Source of the DNA: Flavobacterium cupriresistens
GTDB lineage: Bacteria > Bacteroidota > Bacteroidia > Flavobacteriales > Flavobacteriaceae
DNA length: 64,000 nucleotides
Direction of reading: 5' to 3'
Assembly: GCF_020911925.1 (NCBI RefSeq)
Contig: NZ_CP087134.1
Coordinates: forward strand, 1,116,001-1,180,000
Positions 9,686-18,667 of the stretch are shown here, piece after piece. The translations under genes were made by a program, and so were the position numbers. The notes under the pieces are model-generated. The model was given only the letters and a program-made list of their open reading frames with translations, was not told the origin of the DNA and made no database searches. How positions within the stretch are numbered: position 1 is the first letter of the stretch; each line of letters opens with the position of its first letter.

Positions 9686-10336
9686 TTATTTTTTTCCAAA
9701 GGTATAAGTGGCACCCAATTGAAATACTAAATTGGTTGCATCTGAATAATTGTAGCTATAATAGTTGGTAAAAGAATTGGTAAGCCCTTTTTTGATTCTT
9801 CCTTCAAAGGAAATTCCATTTTTTAAACTGTATCCAAGACCTCCTACAATTCCTAAGTCAACATCCTCTCCTTTTTTAAAATCTCTTTCTCTGCTTTTAG
9901 GATTAACTTTAACATCATCGCCAACAAGAATATCAAAGTACGGACCTACTAACAAATAGAAATCGTTTGTTAAATTGAATTTATTAATGGTAACGGCAGA
10001 AAGATATTGCAAAGAAATATCGACACTACCTTCGTTATAAACTGTAGTGTATGTATTTGTTGACGGGTTATAAATGCTGGTATATCCCATCGGAACGTTA
10101 CTTCCTTTAGCTCCTTGTCTGGAGTAGGTCAATTCCGGTTGTAAAGTGTACACTTTAGAAAGTTTTAAAGCTCCAAATGCTCCAATATAGAAATCAGTTT
10201 TGTTTCCAAAATCCGAATCTGTGAATTTTGAAATGTTTAGTCCGGCATGAACTCCGGGTCTGAACGTTACTTGTGCTTGCAGGTTCAGGGCTGTAAAAAA
10301 AAGGGCTATTGCAATTATTAGATTTCTGTTGTTCAT
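9686..10336 (-). CDS. outer-membrane beta-barrel protein (PorT-like), tandem copy 2
   Basis: 216 aa, signal peptide ending in LQAQ, then the family blocks RPGVHAGLNIS, KTDFYIGAFGALKLSK, YTLQPELTYSRQG and a C-terminal strand VFQLGATYTFGKK. It is a close paralogue of the genes on both sides, separated by 3 and 40 bases, so the set arose by tandem duplication. Loops differ (a longer Tyr/Thr-rich insert near residues 85-105), suggesting divergence at the cell surface. Confidence 0.8.
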   Translation of the reverse strand: MNNRNLIIAIALFFTALNLQAQVTFRPGVHAGLNISKFTDSDFGNKTDFYIGAFGALKLSKVYTLQPELTYSRQGAKGSNVPMGYTSIYNPSTNTYTTVYNEGSVDISLQYLSAVTINKFNLTNDFYLLVGPYFDILVGDDVKVNPKSRERDFKKGEDVDLGIVGGLGYSLKNGISFEGRIKKGLTNSFTNYYSYNYSDATNLVFQLGATYTFGKK

Positions 10337-10376
10337 TTGGTTTTTTATTTATTTTCTATTTGTGTTTTATTTGTTT

Positions 10377-11000
10377 TTATTTCATTTTGAAGGTGTAGCT
10401 CACACCAATCTGGAAAACCTGATTTAAGATGGCATCGTCATAACGGTTATTATTATTGTTGTTATTATATTGATATTCGTTATAACCATAAATGTCAATA
10501 AGACCCTGTTTAATTCTGGCTTCAAACGTTAATCCGTTTGGTAACGAATAACCAAATCCTCCAATAATCGAAAGATCAAAGTCAATCGGGTCAAATTCAT
10601 TTTGTTTGAAATTATCACTTGTTTTGAAATCTGCAGAAGGACCGCCTAAGATATGAAAACCACTTCCGTTAAAATGATATTTGGCAACAGCGCCAACCGA
10701 AAGATAATTTAACTCATATTCTTTTTTATAACTTCTAATATATGGATTTTGAGGATCATAAGAAATTCCTTCAGAGCCTTGTCTGGAGTAGGTTAATTCG
10801 GGTTGAAGGGTAAAATATTTATTAAATTTTATAGCGACTAATGCACCTACATAAAAATCAGTTTTAAAGCTGGCATCTTCAATATTGCTTAATGTTGAAA
10901 AATTTGTACCTGCGCGAAGCCCCGGGCTTACTTTTACTTGTGCTTGCGATGTTATAGTCGTGATAAATAATACTAAGGCGATGATTACCGTTTTTCTCAT
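10377..11000 (-). CDS. outer-membrane beta-barrel protein (PorT-like), tandem copy 1
   Basis: 207 aa with signal peptide (VIIALVLFITTITSQAQ) and the shared blocks SPGLRAGTNFSTLS, KTDFYVGALVAIKFNK, FTLQPELTYSRQG and a final strand FQIGVSYTFKMK. A run of Asn codons (residues about 180-186) lies in a predicted loop near the C-terminus. First of three tandem paralogues after the lipoprotein at 11030. Confidence 0.8.
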   Translation of the reverse strand: MRKTVIIALVLFITTITSQAQVKVSPGLRAGTNFSTLSNIEDASFKTDFYVGALVAIKFNKYFTLQPELTYSRQGSEGISYDPQNPYIRSYKKEYELNYLSVGAVAKYHFNGSGFHILGGPSADFKTSDNFKQNEFDPIDFDLSIIGGFGYSLPNGLTFEARIKQGLIDIYGYNEYQYNNNNNNNRYDDAILNQVFQIGVSYTFKMK

Positions 11001-11029
11001 TTGTTTGAAATAGTGTTTATTTTGATTTA

Positions 11030-11665
11030 TTATTCTGATTTAAAGTAATTTAATTCAATTTTTAATTTAATATTCTGATGAATTATCTGAATTTTTTCAG
11101 CAAAAATATTGTTTTCTGAACTAAATGTCAGGGTTATTTTTTCTTTTGTTTTAGAGGCATGGACCACTTTCTCTAATTTTTGGTCTTTTTTAGAGAGAAA
11201 CAAATAATTAAATCGTTTTCCATCTGCAGATTTGTAAATATTATCTGATTCGTTTTCAAATTGCTCCTGAATCTGGTATTCTTTTTTGAGCAGTAATCTG
11301 AAATCTTCTTTTAAAGTATTGATCAGGATTTTGCGATCTAATTCAGATACAATAGCATTGACTTTAAAATTGGTTTCAGAAATTTCAAAATCCAATAATT
11401 TGTTGCCAAATTCTGTCGTAAAAACAACGCGATGCGTAGTGTCATTTATTTTTTTGGCAATAAAAATTCCGCTCAGTTCATTTCCGTAAACCGTGATATT
11501 GGTTTTGTAAACGTAGTCTGTTTTTGAGTCTGAAAAATACGTTGCCTGGTAAGACGTTTTGTCTAATTTTTTTGGACTATACTTTTTTGAGAGCGAGCCA
11601 CAAGAAAGTATAGCAACCGCCAAAAAGCAATTAATTAGTAAAAATGGAATCGTCGATTTTTGCAT
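11030..11665 (-). CDS. lipoprotein of the flexirubin cluster
   Basis: 211 aa with a lipoprotein signal (hydrophobic segment, then ILSCGS). The mature part is beta-rich with no catalytic motif that I recognise. Its start overlaps the end of the LolA-like gene by 35 bases, so translation is coupled. A lipoprotein beside LolA is common in aryl polyene clusters; it may help LolA carry a lipidic product to the outer membrane. This role is inferred from context only. Confidence 0.7.
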   Translation of the reverse strand: MQKSTIPFLLINCFLAVAILSCGSLSKKYSPKKLDKTSYQATYFSDSKTDYVYKTNITVYGNELSGIFIAKKINDTTHRVVFTTEFGNKLLDFEISETNFKVNAIVSELDRKILINTLKEDFRLLLKKEYQIQEQFENESDNIYKSADGKRFNYLFLSKKDQKLEKVVHASKTKEKITLTFSSENNIFAEKIQIIHQNIKLKIELNYFKSE

Positions 11666-12263
11666 TGATTACTTTATTTTTAAGTACAATTCGGGTATAG
11701 TCTTCAGAGGATTCCAGTAGTTTAACCTGAACAACTGTCGCTTCTTCTTTGTCGAAAGTAAGTTCGATTTGTTTGATGTATTTTTTCAAAGTAGCATCTT
11801 TCGGAATAAATTTGGCGATGTTTTGTCCTTTCGATTTGAAATAAGAAATGGAGAACTCTTTGTCATCAAACATATTTCCGCTTACACTTCCGATAATTAA
11901 TTTATTGATGCGGCCAAAAATCTTGCTGTTCCCAATATCAACGGCACTTTTCTTTCCTTCGTCGTTGATCAGGATTTTCCCGTTTTTAAAAACAATACTG
12001 TAGTTGTAGGGTTTTTTGTATTGCCATTGCAATAAACCAGGTTCCTTAAAGTTCATTTTCCCCGAAGTTTCAATGTCCTTCGATAAAAAATCCAGGTGTT
12101 TGTATTGAACAAAATCCGTGGTTAAGCTTTTGATTTTTTTGGAAACCACATTTACGTCCTGTTTAAAAGAAGCAATTTCGGAGTCCGTCATTTTTTGTTC
12201 CTGAGCAAACGCGATGTTGCCAATATTTAACAGTAAAAGGAAAAGATATAGTTTAGCTTTCAT
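11631..12263 (-). CDS. LolA-like outer-membrane lipoprotein carrier
   Basis: 210 aa with a signal peptide (LFLLLLNIGNIAFAQ) and the LolA features: a first strand in TTDFVQYKHLDFLSKDIETSGKM-like order, the PGLLQWQY block, ILINDEGKK, and a hydrophobic C-terminal sheet. LolA folds form a greasy half-barrel that shuttles acylated cargo across the periplasm; copies inside aryl polyene or flexirubin clusters probably serve the pigment rather than general lipoproteins. It overlaps the deacetylase gene upstream by 11 bases and the lipoprotein downstream by 35. Confidence 0.85.
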   Translation of the reverse strand: MKAKLYLFLLLLNIGNIAFAQEQKMTDSEIASFKQDVNVVSKKIKSLTTDFVQYKHLDFLSKDIETSGKMNFKEPGLLQWQYKKPYNYSIVFKNGKILINDEGKKSAVDIGNSKIFGRINKLIIGSVSGNMFDDKEFSISYFKSKGQNIAKFIPKDATLKKYIKQIELTFDKEEATVVQVKLLESSEDYTRIVLKNKVINAKIDDSIFTN

Positions 12264-13029
12264 ACGCTTTAAGATTCAAAAGTTCTTCCGTTGAAATTAC
12301 GGTATATTTATTTTGTTGCAGAAATTGCAAAAACTGTTCCAATACCAAAACAGAGTGGGGAGCAGTATCGTGCAAAAGTACGATTCCGCCGGGAGAAACA
12401 CGTTTTATAATTCGCTTGTAAATTAATTCCCGGTTTTTGGTACCACCATCGAGCGAGCGAATGTTCCAGCCAATTACCTTATGTCCGGTTACTTGGAGTG
12501 CTCTTCGGATAGATGGAGTGGTTACGCCATAGGGTGGTCTGAAAAAGTTTATTTTTTTTGAAGTGAATTTTTCGAGCAACGCATCTGTTCTCTGAATTTC
12601 TTCGGTTATTTTTTTTGCATTATAAAAATCAAAAAAGGGAGAATGACTATAGGAATGATTGGCTACCAGATGACCTTCGGCTATGATTTGTTGCAGGATT
12701 TCGGGATGCGTTTCTATGTTTTTTCCAATGCAGAAGAATGTTGCTTTTGCATTGTATTTTTTTAAAAGGGCTAAAATTTCTACGGTATAAGAACTTGGAC
12801 CATCGTCAAAAGTTAAAGCAATTTTTTTTGCTGTTTCGAGCGGATTATTGCAGTACGCTTTTACATGATAATTGGAAGAAATTCGGGAGGACTGAACGGC
12901 ATTAATTCCCAACAAAATTAAAATAATCACTGGAAACCACCAGAAACTAATTGCCATATAAAGATTCAGAAGAACCAGTAAAAGCAAGAGAAAGAGAAAG
13001 AAAAACGAGATGTTTTTGTGCGTTATCAT
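12253..13029 (-). CDS. polysaccharide deacetylase (NodB-like) membrane protein
   Basis: 258 aa. Two N-terminal hydrophobic segments (residues about 8-45) anchor a NodB domain with motif 1 ALTFDDGP, motif 2 HSYSHS (metal-binding His residues), RPPYG and the final IVLLHD. All expected metal and catalytic residues are visible, so it should be an active metal-dependent de-N/O-acylase. It overlaps the ketosynthase-like gene by ATGA (13026-13029). Its substrate in a pigment cluster is unknown; removal of an acyl group from a glycosylated or esterified intermediate is one possibility. Confidence 0.85.
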   Translation of the reverse strand: MITHKNISFFFLFLLLLLVLLNLYMAISFWWFPVIILILLGINAVQSSRISSNYHVKAYCNNPLETAKKIALTFDDGPSSYTVEILALLKKYNAKATFFCIGKNIETHPEILQQIIAEGHLVANHSYSHSPFFDFYNAKKITEEIQRTDALLEKFTSKKINFFRPPYGVTTPSIRRALQVTGHKVIGWNIRSLDGGTKNRELIYKRIIKRVSPGGIVLLHDTAPHSVLVLEQFLQFLQQNKYTVISTEELLNLKAYES

Positions 13030-14090
13030 TTGGATAGTAACGTAAAACTATGGTTTTTTCCGCTTAATTGATTGTATAATAAAATCGTATTGTAAACTGA
13101 TTTTTCAACTGAATTTACTCTTATAATTTCAGGAACTTCCTGTAGTTGCAAAACTTTTGATGCCATCCATAAACCAAAGGCAGCTGCGGTATCGTATTCG
13201 CCGCACAAATGTTTGTAATATAACTGAGGCGTATTTGAAAAGGCATTTTCAGCCAGTGTTTTATAATAAGAATCAAATTGCATATCCCCGTTAAAACCTA
13301 AAACGACTGCATCGACATCTGAAATTTCCAGATGGTTAGCCTTTAAGAAAGCCGTTATTTCAGCTTCAATTTCGTTTTCAGCGATCGTGTTTTTAATTTC
13401 AACGTCGAGAATTTCAGCATAAGTATTGGCTTTTTTTTCATTTTCCAAAACAAAAAAACAGGCACCTTCACCATGAACAGCTCCGGTTGTTGTTGGCGTT
13501 AAAAGATTGAAAGGTTCATTACTTTCTTGTTTAACACGCCCTGCCAGTTTGAAAAGAGACATGGTATAATCGCCATTTTCATCGACACCACCTGTTAAAA
13601 TAGAATTTGCTTCATTTTCTTCCAACTGCATTTTGGCATCTAAAAGAGCAGATTCAAAAGAAACAGCTCCGTTTACATAGGTAAAATTATAGCCTTTGCA
13701 TTGGATTGTCAGAGCAATTTGAGCGCCAACCGTATTGTGAGTAGATTGAATAAAAGAAGTAGGGGTTAAAAATTCCTCGTTATTATCAAGGATGTTTTTC
13801 AAGAATTTTTCTGAATCCTCAATACAGCCTAATCCAGTTCCGGTGATAATAGCATCGACATTTTCAACATGTGCATCCTTCATGGCGAGCGCCGAAGCTA
13901 CAATTCCGTTTTTTACTCCTTTTGCCATTCTTCTGGCGGCAGCGGGAGAAATAAAGTCTTTGTAAACTGGGGAAACAACGTTAAGAACAGTGTCATTTTG
14001 ATTGTACACTGCCTCTTCTAAAAAAACAGTATCAAATGTTTTTTGAGTCGAAATACAACTTACTCCGTTTATATAAGTTCTCTTTTTCAT
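13026..14090 (-). CDS. ketosynthase-like protein lacking the catalytic Cys (chain-length-factor type)
   Basis: 354 aa from the ATG at 14090, which overlaps the stop of the upstream ketosynthase as ATGA; the longer frame to 14120 is not needed. The fold is that of a beta-ketoacyl synthase (GTGLGCIEDS, NTVGAQIAL, VHGEGACFFVLE), but the nucleophile elbow reads NGAVSFESAL with no Cys, and the HGT and GH histidine motifs are also lost (VLGFNGD, LCGEYDTAAA). This matches the chain-length-factor partner (ApeC-like) of aryl polyene heterodimers. The active partner is almost certainly the gene at 14087. Confidence 0.85.
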   Translation of the reverse strand: MKKRTYINGVSCISTQKTFDTVFLEEAVYNQNDTVLNVVSPVYKDFISPAAARRMAKGVKNGIVASALAMKDAHVENVDAIITGTGLGCIEDSEKFLKNILDNNEEFLTPTSFIQSTHNTVGAQIALTIQCKGYNFTYVNGAVSFESALLDAKMQLEENEANSILTGGVDENGDYTMSLFKLAGRVKQESNEPFNLLTPTTTGAVHGEGACFFVLENEKKANTYAEILDVEIKNTIAENEIEAEITAFLKANHLEISDVDAVVLGFNGDMQFDSYYKTLAENAFSNTPQLYYKHLCGEYDTAAAFGLWMASKVLQLQEVPEIIRVNSVEKSVYNTILLYNQLSGKNHSFTLLSK

Positions 14091-15286
14091 TTGTTTTTTG
14101 AAAATATAAGAGTGGAACAATTTCCTCCAAAACCAAAAGAATTAGAGAGAACGTGTTCTATATTTTTATTTTTTAAAGTTGTGTGCGGTTTCAAATCAAA
14201 CTCTTCCATTGGAGTTTCAAAATTCAGGTTTGGATAAACGACACCATTTTGAATTGCCAAAACACTGTAAACCGCCTCAATAGCCGCTGCGGCTGCTAAA
14301 GTGTGTCCCGTGAATGGTTTCGTTGAACTAAAATCAGGCACGTTTTCGTTTTCGTAAATTCGAAGTAAAGCTCTTCCCTCTGACAAATCATTGTTTGGAG
14401 TTGCCGTTCCGTGTACATTGATATAATCTATTTCGGAAGGTTTTAAACCTGAAACCTCAAAAGCTTTTTTCATTGCCAGATACGCACCATCTCCATTTTC
14501 TGAAGAAGCGGTTTGATGAAAGGCATCATTGGCATTGCCGTAACCGGAAACTCTGGCTAAGACTTTTTTATTTTGTTTGGCAACAATTTCGTCCGATTCT
14601 AAAACCAAATAGGCGGCGGCTTCTCCCAAGTTCAGACCTTTACGATTGTTGTCAAAAGGTTTGTTGTAATCGTCAGATAAAATCATCAGCGTTTTAAAAC
14701 CGTTGATGGTGAATTTTGCCAAAGCATCAGATCCGCCAACAATAACACGATCCAGTTTACCGCTTTTAATCAATCGGGCACCCAACATAATCGAGTTTGC
14801 AGCCGAGGAGCAGGCGGTGCTTATTGTGGTTACCATTCCTTTTAAGCCTAATTCTTCAGCGATTTTATCCGCTACATCGCCACCATCATGACAGCTAATG
14901 TATTTGACCAGTTCGGGTTTTTCGAAGTAATCGTAATAATATTTCTCCGTCATGTCCATTCCGCCAACGCTGGTAGCCGAAATAAGGCCTGTTCTAAATT
15001 CGTTGATGGATGTAATTCCGGCATTTTCAACAGCTTGTTTGGCAGCAAAAGCACCAATCATAGCGGTTCTTGAAAAGTTATTATCAGCAGGAAGATTTAG
15101 TTCATCAATCAATTCCGAATTGGTTTTCTTGATTTCTCCTACCTTATTAGTGTCGGCATGAACCGTCTTAATATACTCAACACGAGTAATGGCACATTTT
15201 TCACTTAATAATGAATTGAAATTTTCCTCAACTGAATTTCCAATCGAAGAGATAATTCCCATTCCTGTTATTGCAACACCTTTCAT
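14087..15286 (-). CDS. beta-ketoacyl-ACP synthase (ApeO/FabF-like), active subunit
   Basis: 399 aa. The full Cys-His-His triad is visible: STACSS with Cys159, NVHGTATPNND, and FTGHTLAAAA, plus the final SFGFGGNCS. It elongates the ACP-bound polyene with malonyl-ACP. Coupling by a 4-base overlap to the Cys-less gene downstream indicates an obligate KS-CLF heterodimer. A 103-base gap with a TTTAGATT-type repeat separates it from the ACP gene at 15390. Confidence 0.9.
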   Translation of the reverse strand: MKGVAITGMGIISSIGNSVEENFNSLLSEKCAITRVEYIKTVHADTNKVGEIKKTNSELIDELNLPADNNFSRTAMIGAFAAKQAVENAGITSINEFRTGLISATSVGGMDMTEKYYYDYFEKPELVKYISCHDGGDVADKIAEELGLKGMVTTISTACSSAANSIMLGARLIKSGKLDRVIVGGSDALAKFTINGFKTLMILSDDYNKPFDNNRKGLNLGEAAAYLVLESDEIVAKQNKKVLARVSGYGNANDAFHQTASSENGDGAYLAMKKAFEVSGLKPSEIDYINVHGTATPNNDLSEGRALLRIYENENVPDFSSTKPFTGHTLAAAAAIEAVYSVLAIQNGVVYPNLNFETPMEEFDLKPHTTLKNKNIEHVLSNSFGFGGNCSTLIFSKNK

Positions 15287-15389
15287 CTAATTTTAGATTT
15301 ATGATTTTAGATTTTAGATTGAAACTATGAAAAAAGCATTCAGATGATCTCTGAAGATTCTTTCAAGTTGTTTGATCTGCTGTCTAAAA
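15287..15389. repeat. short AT-rich spacer with ATTTTAGATT reiteration
   Basis: The gap between the ketosynthase and the ACP gene contains three tandem-like copies of TTTAGATT (15292-15320), followed by AAGCATTCAGATGATCTCTG. It may be the remains of an intergenic repeat. No gene is seen in it. Confidence 0.4.
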
Positions 15390-15647
15390 TTATTTTGTTC
15401 TGTTTGCCTGAATGTAGGCAGCCATTGTTTCGATCGATTGAAAAATAGTTTTTCCTTCTTTTGGATCAACCAATTTAATACCGTAGTCCTTGTCTAAAAT
15501 CACGATTAATTCAAGAGCATCAATCGAGTCTAATCCTAAACCGTCTCCAAATAAAGTATCGTTATCAGCAATATCTTCAACTGCGATATCTTCAAGGTTT
15601 AAGGTAGTAATGATTTTGTTTTTTAATTCTGCTTTTAATGCTTCCAT
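15390..15647 (-). CDS. acyl carrier protein (first of two in the cluster)
   Basis: 85 aa, acidic, with the phosphopantetheine site GLDSIDALEL (Ser in DSI). Length and charge match a discrete type II ACP. It lies between the two halves of the ketosynthase set. With the ACP at 28144 it gives the cluster two carriers, as in aryl polyene pathways, where one ACP carries the polyene chain and the other may serve the starter or the resorcinol half. Confidence 0.9.
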   Translation of the reverse strand: MEALKAELKNKIITTLNLEDIAVEDIADNDTLFGDGLGLDSIDALELIVILDKDYGIKLVDPKEGKTIFQSIETMAAYIQANRTK

Positions 15648-15649
15648 GA

Positions 15650-16267
15650 TTATTTATTGTATAATGTATTGATCGTTTCGTTTGTATATTTTGTGTTTTC
15701 CTGCGTGCCTATCGTACAAAGAAATGCTTTGTAAGTCTCATTAAAGTATTCAACCCAGCCACAAAGCACCAAATCGGCTTTGTTTGACTGTAGAAGAATG
15801 TTCGCATAATTCGACATAAAATCAGGATTAAAGGCATCAAATATAAAGAAAGAATTTTCACTTTTCAGCTGATGACGGATACTTATTTCGCCCAGACAGA
15901 TATTTGGCAGTGTATAAACGAAAACCGCGGGACTCGGAAAGTAGTTTTCCTGGTTAGAAATCGATTCCTGATATTTTACATCGGTGTCTAAACTCGAGGA
16001 TTTATTGGCCAAAACCAAAGCAATATTGTTTTCTGTCCCCGGTGAAGTTATTGGACTTAAAAGCAATTCAGCTCCCAAAAAAGCCAATTTGCTCAAAGCA
16101 TCCATTTTGAAAAACTTAGGGTATTGAATATCAGAATTGCGATAAGCCTGTTTAGAGAAATCACCAAAAGAGGTCGGCTCTGTTTTGAAAACAGTAGTCC
16201 CGTTGAGAACAATTTTGTTGTTTTCGATGGTGCAATAATCGTGTATGTAGGTTTTGGTTTGAGTCAT
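15650..16267 (-). CDS. short ketosynthase-like protein, probably non-catalytic
   Basis: 205 aa, about half the length of a ketosynthase. It resembles the N-terminal half of that family ([48 protein letters not shown], then [12 protein letters not shown]). The TACSS-type nucleophile block is absent and there are no HGT or GH motifs. Proteins of this size occur beside the ACP in Bacteroidota pigment clusters. A scaffolding or chain-length role is inference. It ends 2 bases before the ACP start. Confidence 0.7.
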   Translation of the reverse strand: MTQTKTYIHDYCTIENNKIVLNGTTVFKTEPTSFGDFSKQAYRNSDIQYPKFFKMDALSKLAFLGAELLLSPITSPGTENNIALVLANKSSSLDTDVKYQESISNQENYFPSPAVFVYTLPNICLGEISIRHQLKSENSFFIFDAFNPDFMSNYANILLQSNKADLVLCGWVEYFNETYKAFLCTIGTQENTKYTNETINTLYNK

Positions 16268-16288
16268 TTTTTTAGAACTAGATTGGTT

Positions 16289-16966
16289 TTATGAAAGCCA
16301 AGTAGGAATGATTTTTTTGATTTTCCATTTTCCAGATTTGTTTTCAATTAAAATTAAAAAACCTCTTCCGCATTTTCCACCACCACAGGAGGCACTGGCA
16401 GATAATATTCCTTTAGTCTTTGTTTTATTAAACTGAATTCTTGAAAATCCAACAGCTCCAACAGGCAAAGAATTAGGGGTGTCATTTAAATCCCAAAGAT
16501 TTACAGCAGGAAATTTTGATAAAAGTTGAAAATCAAATTTTTTATTATTCTTAAAAGGAGTTAAATCAAATTTAAAACTTTCTGCTTCTTTTAAAGTATC
16601 ATAATTGTATCCTGAAGGATTAATCTCTTTGAGAATTATTTCCGTTTCCAGTGGGCTAATTTTTGTTATAAGATCAGATACACCAATTAAAATTCTTGCT
16701 GTACTATTTTTGATGCTATCTTGATTATGCCAGTATTCTTTTAATTTTTTATGAAAGCCAGTAGTGTCTTGCTTATTTGTTTTGAAATCAATTCTTGGTG
16801 TTGGCGGAGGAAGCATAGTTCTTCGATCCATATATATAGAATCAACGATTTCTACAAAGAGACTATTGATTACATCCTCTTCAAAAGGGCGTGCATCCAC
16901 TTTTTTTTCGCATCCGAAAAAGGAAAGCAAAACAGCAAACAGTACTATGAATTTTGCTCTTTTCAT
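16289..16966 (-). CDS. hypothetical lipoprotein inserted between ketosynthase genes
   Basis: 225 aa with a lipoprotein signal (FIVLFAVLLSFFGCEKK). The C-terminal part has SASASCGGGKCGRGFLILIENKSGKWKIKK, i.e. a Cys pair in a Gly-rich turn, followed by a beta-strand end. I do not recognise the family. Its start overlaps the stop of the ketosynthase at 16966 by one base (TAATG), so it is translated with the pigment genes even though nothing in it suggests a pigment enzyme. Confidence 0.65.
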   Translation of the reverse strand: MKRAKFIVLFAVLLSFFGCEKKVDARPFEEDVINSLFVEIVDSIYMDRRTMLPPPTPRIDFKTNKQDTTGFHKKLKEYWHNQDSIKNSTARILIGVSDLITKISPLETEIILKEINPSGYNYDTLKEAESFKFDLTPFKNNKKFDFQLLSKFPAVNLWDLNDTPNSLPVGAVGFSRIQFNKTKTKGILSASASCGGGKCGRGFLILIENKSGKWKIKKIIPTWLS

Positions 16967-18108
16967 TAATACGTCACTTTTTCAAAAACTACAGCCGTAT
17001 TACAACCTCCAAAACCCGAAGCTGTTTTTAGAAAGTAATCAATGTTGGCTTTTTCATTTTTTGCAATGATATTGATGGATTCGCTTACACCCAATTCATC
17101 ATACCCTTTCGATTCAAAGAGTATATTTTGATTGGCAGATTCAATAGCAATTACTGTTTCTAATAATCCCGACGCACCCAGCGTATGTCCGTAAAAACCT
17201 TTTAAACTATTTACAGGAGCATTCTGCAGACCTAAACGGTTCAATGCAATGGCTTCCATCTCATCGTTAAACGGAGTAGCGGTTCCATGTGCTGAAATAT
17301 AATCTAATTTTTCAGGATCTATTTGTGCTTCTTTTATAGCATTTTGGATACTTCTAAACAAACCTTCCCCGGTTCTTGATGGTCCGGAAATGTGATTGGC
17401 ATCGTTTATTGAACTGTCTCCAAGAACTTTTATTTTAGCATTTTTATTTTGCGTCGAAAGTAAAACAGCTGCAGTTGCTTCCCCTAAACTTACTCCGGTT
17501 CTGTTTTTAGAATACGGTTTGCAAGGGGCATCACTCATGGCCTGAAAAGCATTAAATCCGGACAAAACAAATTCAGAAACTTCGTCGCCCGCTACCACAA
17601 AAATAGTATCGTAAAGCTCCGATTGAATTAATCTTTTGGCAACGGAAACAGCTAAAATTCCCGAAACGCAGGCATTTGAAACGACAATGGGTTGTGTTTT
17701 AAATCCGAAGAAATCAGCAACATTTTGTGCTAAAACATCTAAATGGGCGTTTTGAAAACTGGTTTCAGAATCCTCTTTTAATGCGGTAACATTTCCTTTT
17801 GTGGTTGAAAGGACAAAAGCTGTTTTTGAATTTAGTTCAACGCTTGAATTTTCGATAATGGGTTCTAAAGCCAAAATCATCATTTTTTCTAAGCGGGAAT
17901 ATTTTTTGTCAGCACTAATTTTTTCAAAAGCGCTGTTTAGTTTTTCATTATTTATGATGGAAGCATAAAAGGGGACAGGCATCAAAGAAGAATCTTCGTG
18001 CTGTTGAATGCCCGTTTTACCATTCACCAGCGCATCAATGTTCGATTCGACATCAAATCCTAATGGGGTGATACAATTGGTTGCGGTGATGTATACTTCT
18101 CTTATCAT
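16966..18108 (-). CDS. beta-ketoacyl-ACP synthase, third catalytic KS
   Basis: 380 aa with the triad in place: SNACVSGILA (Cys), SAHGTATPFND and FYGHTLGASG, ending TASGFGGCN. It lacks part of the N-terminal region seen in the other copies but is full length for the ApeR/FabB-like group. It may perform the first condensation on the coumaroyl starter or prime the chain. It is the first gene after a 559-base intergenic gap, so it may start a sub-operon. Confidence 0.87.
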   Translation of the reverse strand: MIREVYITATNCITPLGFDVESNIDALVNGKTGIQQHEDSSLMPVPFYASIINNEKLNSAFEKISADKKYSRLEKMMILALEPIIENSSVELNSKTAFVLSTTKGNVTALKEDSETSFQNAHLDVLAQNVADFFGFKTQPIVVSNACVSGILAVSVAKRLIQSELYDTIFVVAGDEVSEFVLSGFNAFQAMSDAPCKPYSKNRTGVSLGEATAAVLLSTQNKNAKIKVLGDSSINDANHISGPSRTGEGLFRSIQNAIKEAQIDPEKLDYISAHGTATPFNDEMEAIALNRLGLQNAPVNSLKGFYGHTLGASGLLETVIAIESANQNILFESKGYDELGVSESINIIAKNEKANIDYFLKTASGFGGCNTAVVFEKVTY

Positions 18109-18123
18109 GGTGTATTTTTATTC

Positions 18124-18200
18124 CTGCAAGGTTTTTAAAACCGTGTAGGTATGCGTTTAAATTCCTAAAACCTACAAGGTCAGAAAAAGACCTTGCAGGA
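18124..18200. repeat. inverted repeat with CCTGCAAGGT ends
   Basis: CCTGCAAGGTTTTTAAAACC at 18124 pairs with AAAGACCTTGCAGG ending at 18199, and the inner GTGTAGGT/ACCTACAA arms also pair. This is another genus-type palindromic intergenic element, directly upstream of the ketosynthase gene at 16966. Confidence 0.65.
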
Positions 18201-18204
18201 CTGG

Positions 18205-18655
18205 GATGTATTATTTTATCAATCTCGCTTTCCTTTTCTTCATAAAAAGGCGTTTCTCTTTTTTTTAAATTGACATAACGCTATGTGTCAAATTATGATT
18301 TGTTATGTATTCTTCTTAGCGCATTTTAAATCCTATATTTCTATGTGTTAAATTTTTTAGCACGCAGATTAAGCAGATTTATAGCGTTACGTTTTATGGC
18401 TTTTTACAGTTACTTTTAGATTTTATAGGATGTATTATTTTATCAATCTCGCTTTCCTTTTCTTCATAAAAAGGTGTTTCCTTTTTTTTAAATTGACATA
18501 ACAGTATGTGTCAAATTATGATTTGTTATGTATTCTTCTTAGCGTATTTTAAATCCTATATTTCTATGTGTTAAATTTTTAGCACGCAGATTAAGCGGAT
18601 TTATAGCGTTACGTTTTTATGACTTTTTAGAGTTACTTTTAGGTATATTTTAACC
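18205..18655. repeat. two tandem ~224-bp direct repeats between ketosynthase and thioesterase genes
   Basis: Copy 1 (18205-18428) and copy 2 (from 18429) run in register at an offset of 224 bases with few differences. Both start GATGTATTATTTTATCAATC and contain the near-palindrome TTGACATAACGCTATGTG plus TCAA and the words TTCTTAGCGCATTTTAAATC. On the minus strand each unit contains a stretch resembling the last codons of the thioesterase gene next to it (CCTTTTTATGAAGAA against CCGTTTTATGAGGAA). No gene is present in 18109-18667. Confidence 0.75.
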
Positions 18656-18667
18656 TCGCCGATCCGA

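Noticed and set aside
18205..18655. CRISPR or IS element
   Set aside because: Only two long direct repeats, no spacers, no transposase and no terminal inverted repeats with target duplication.
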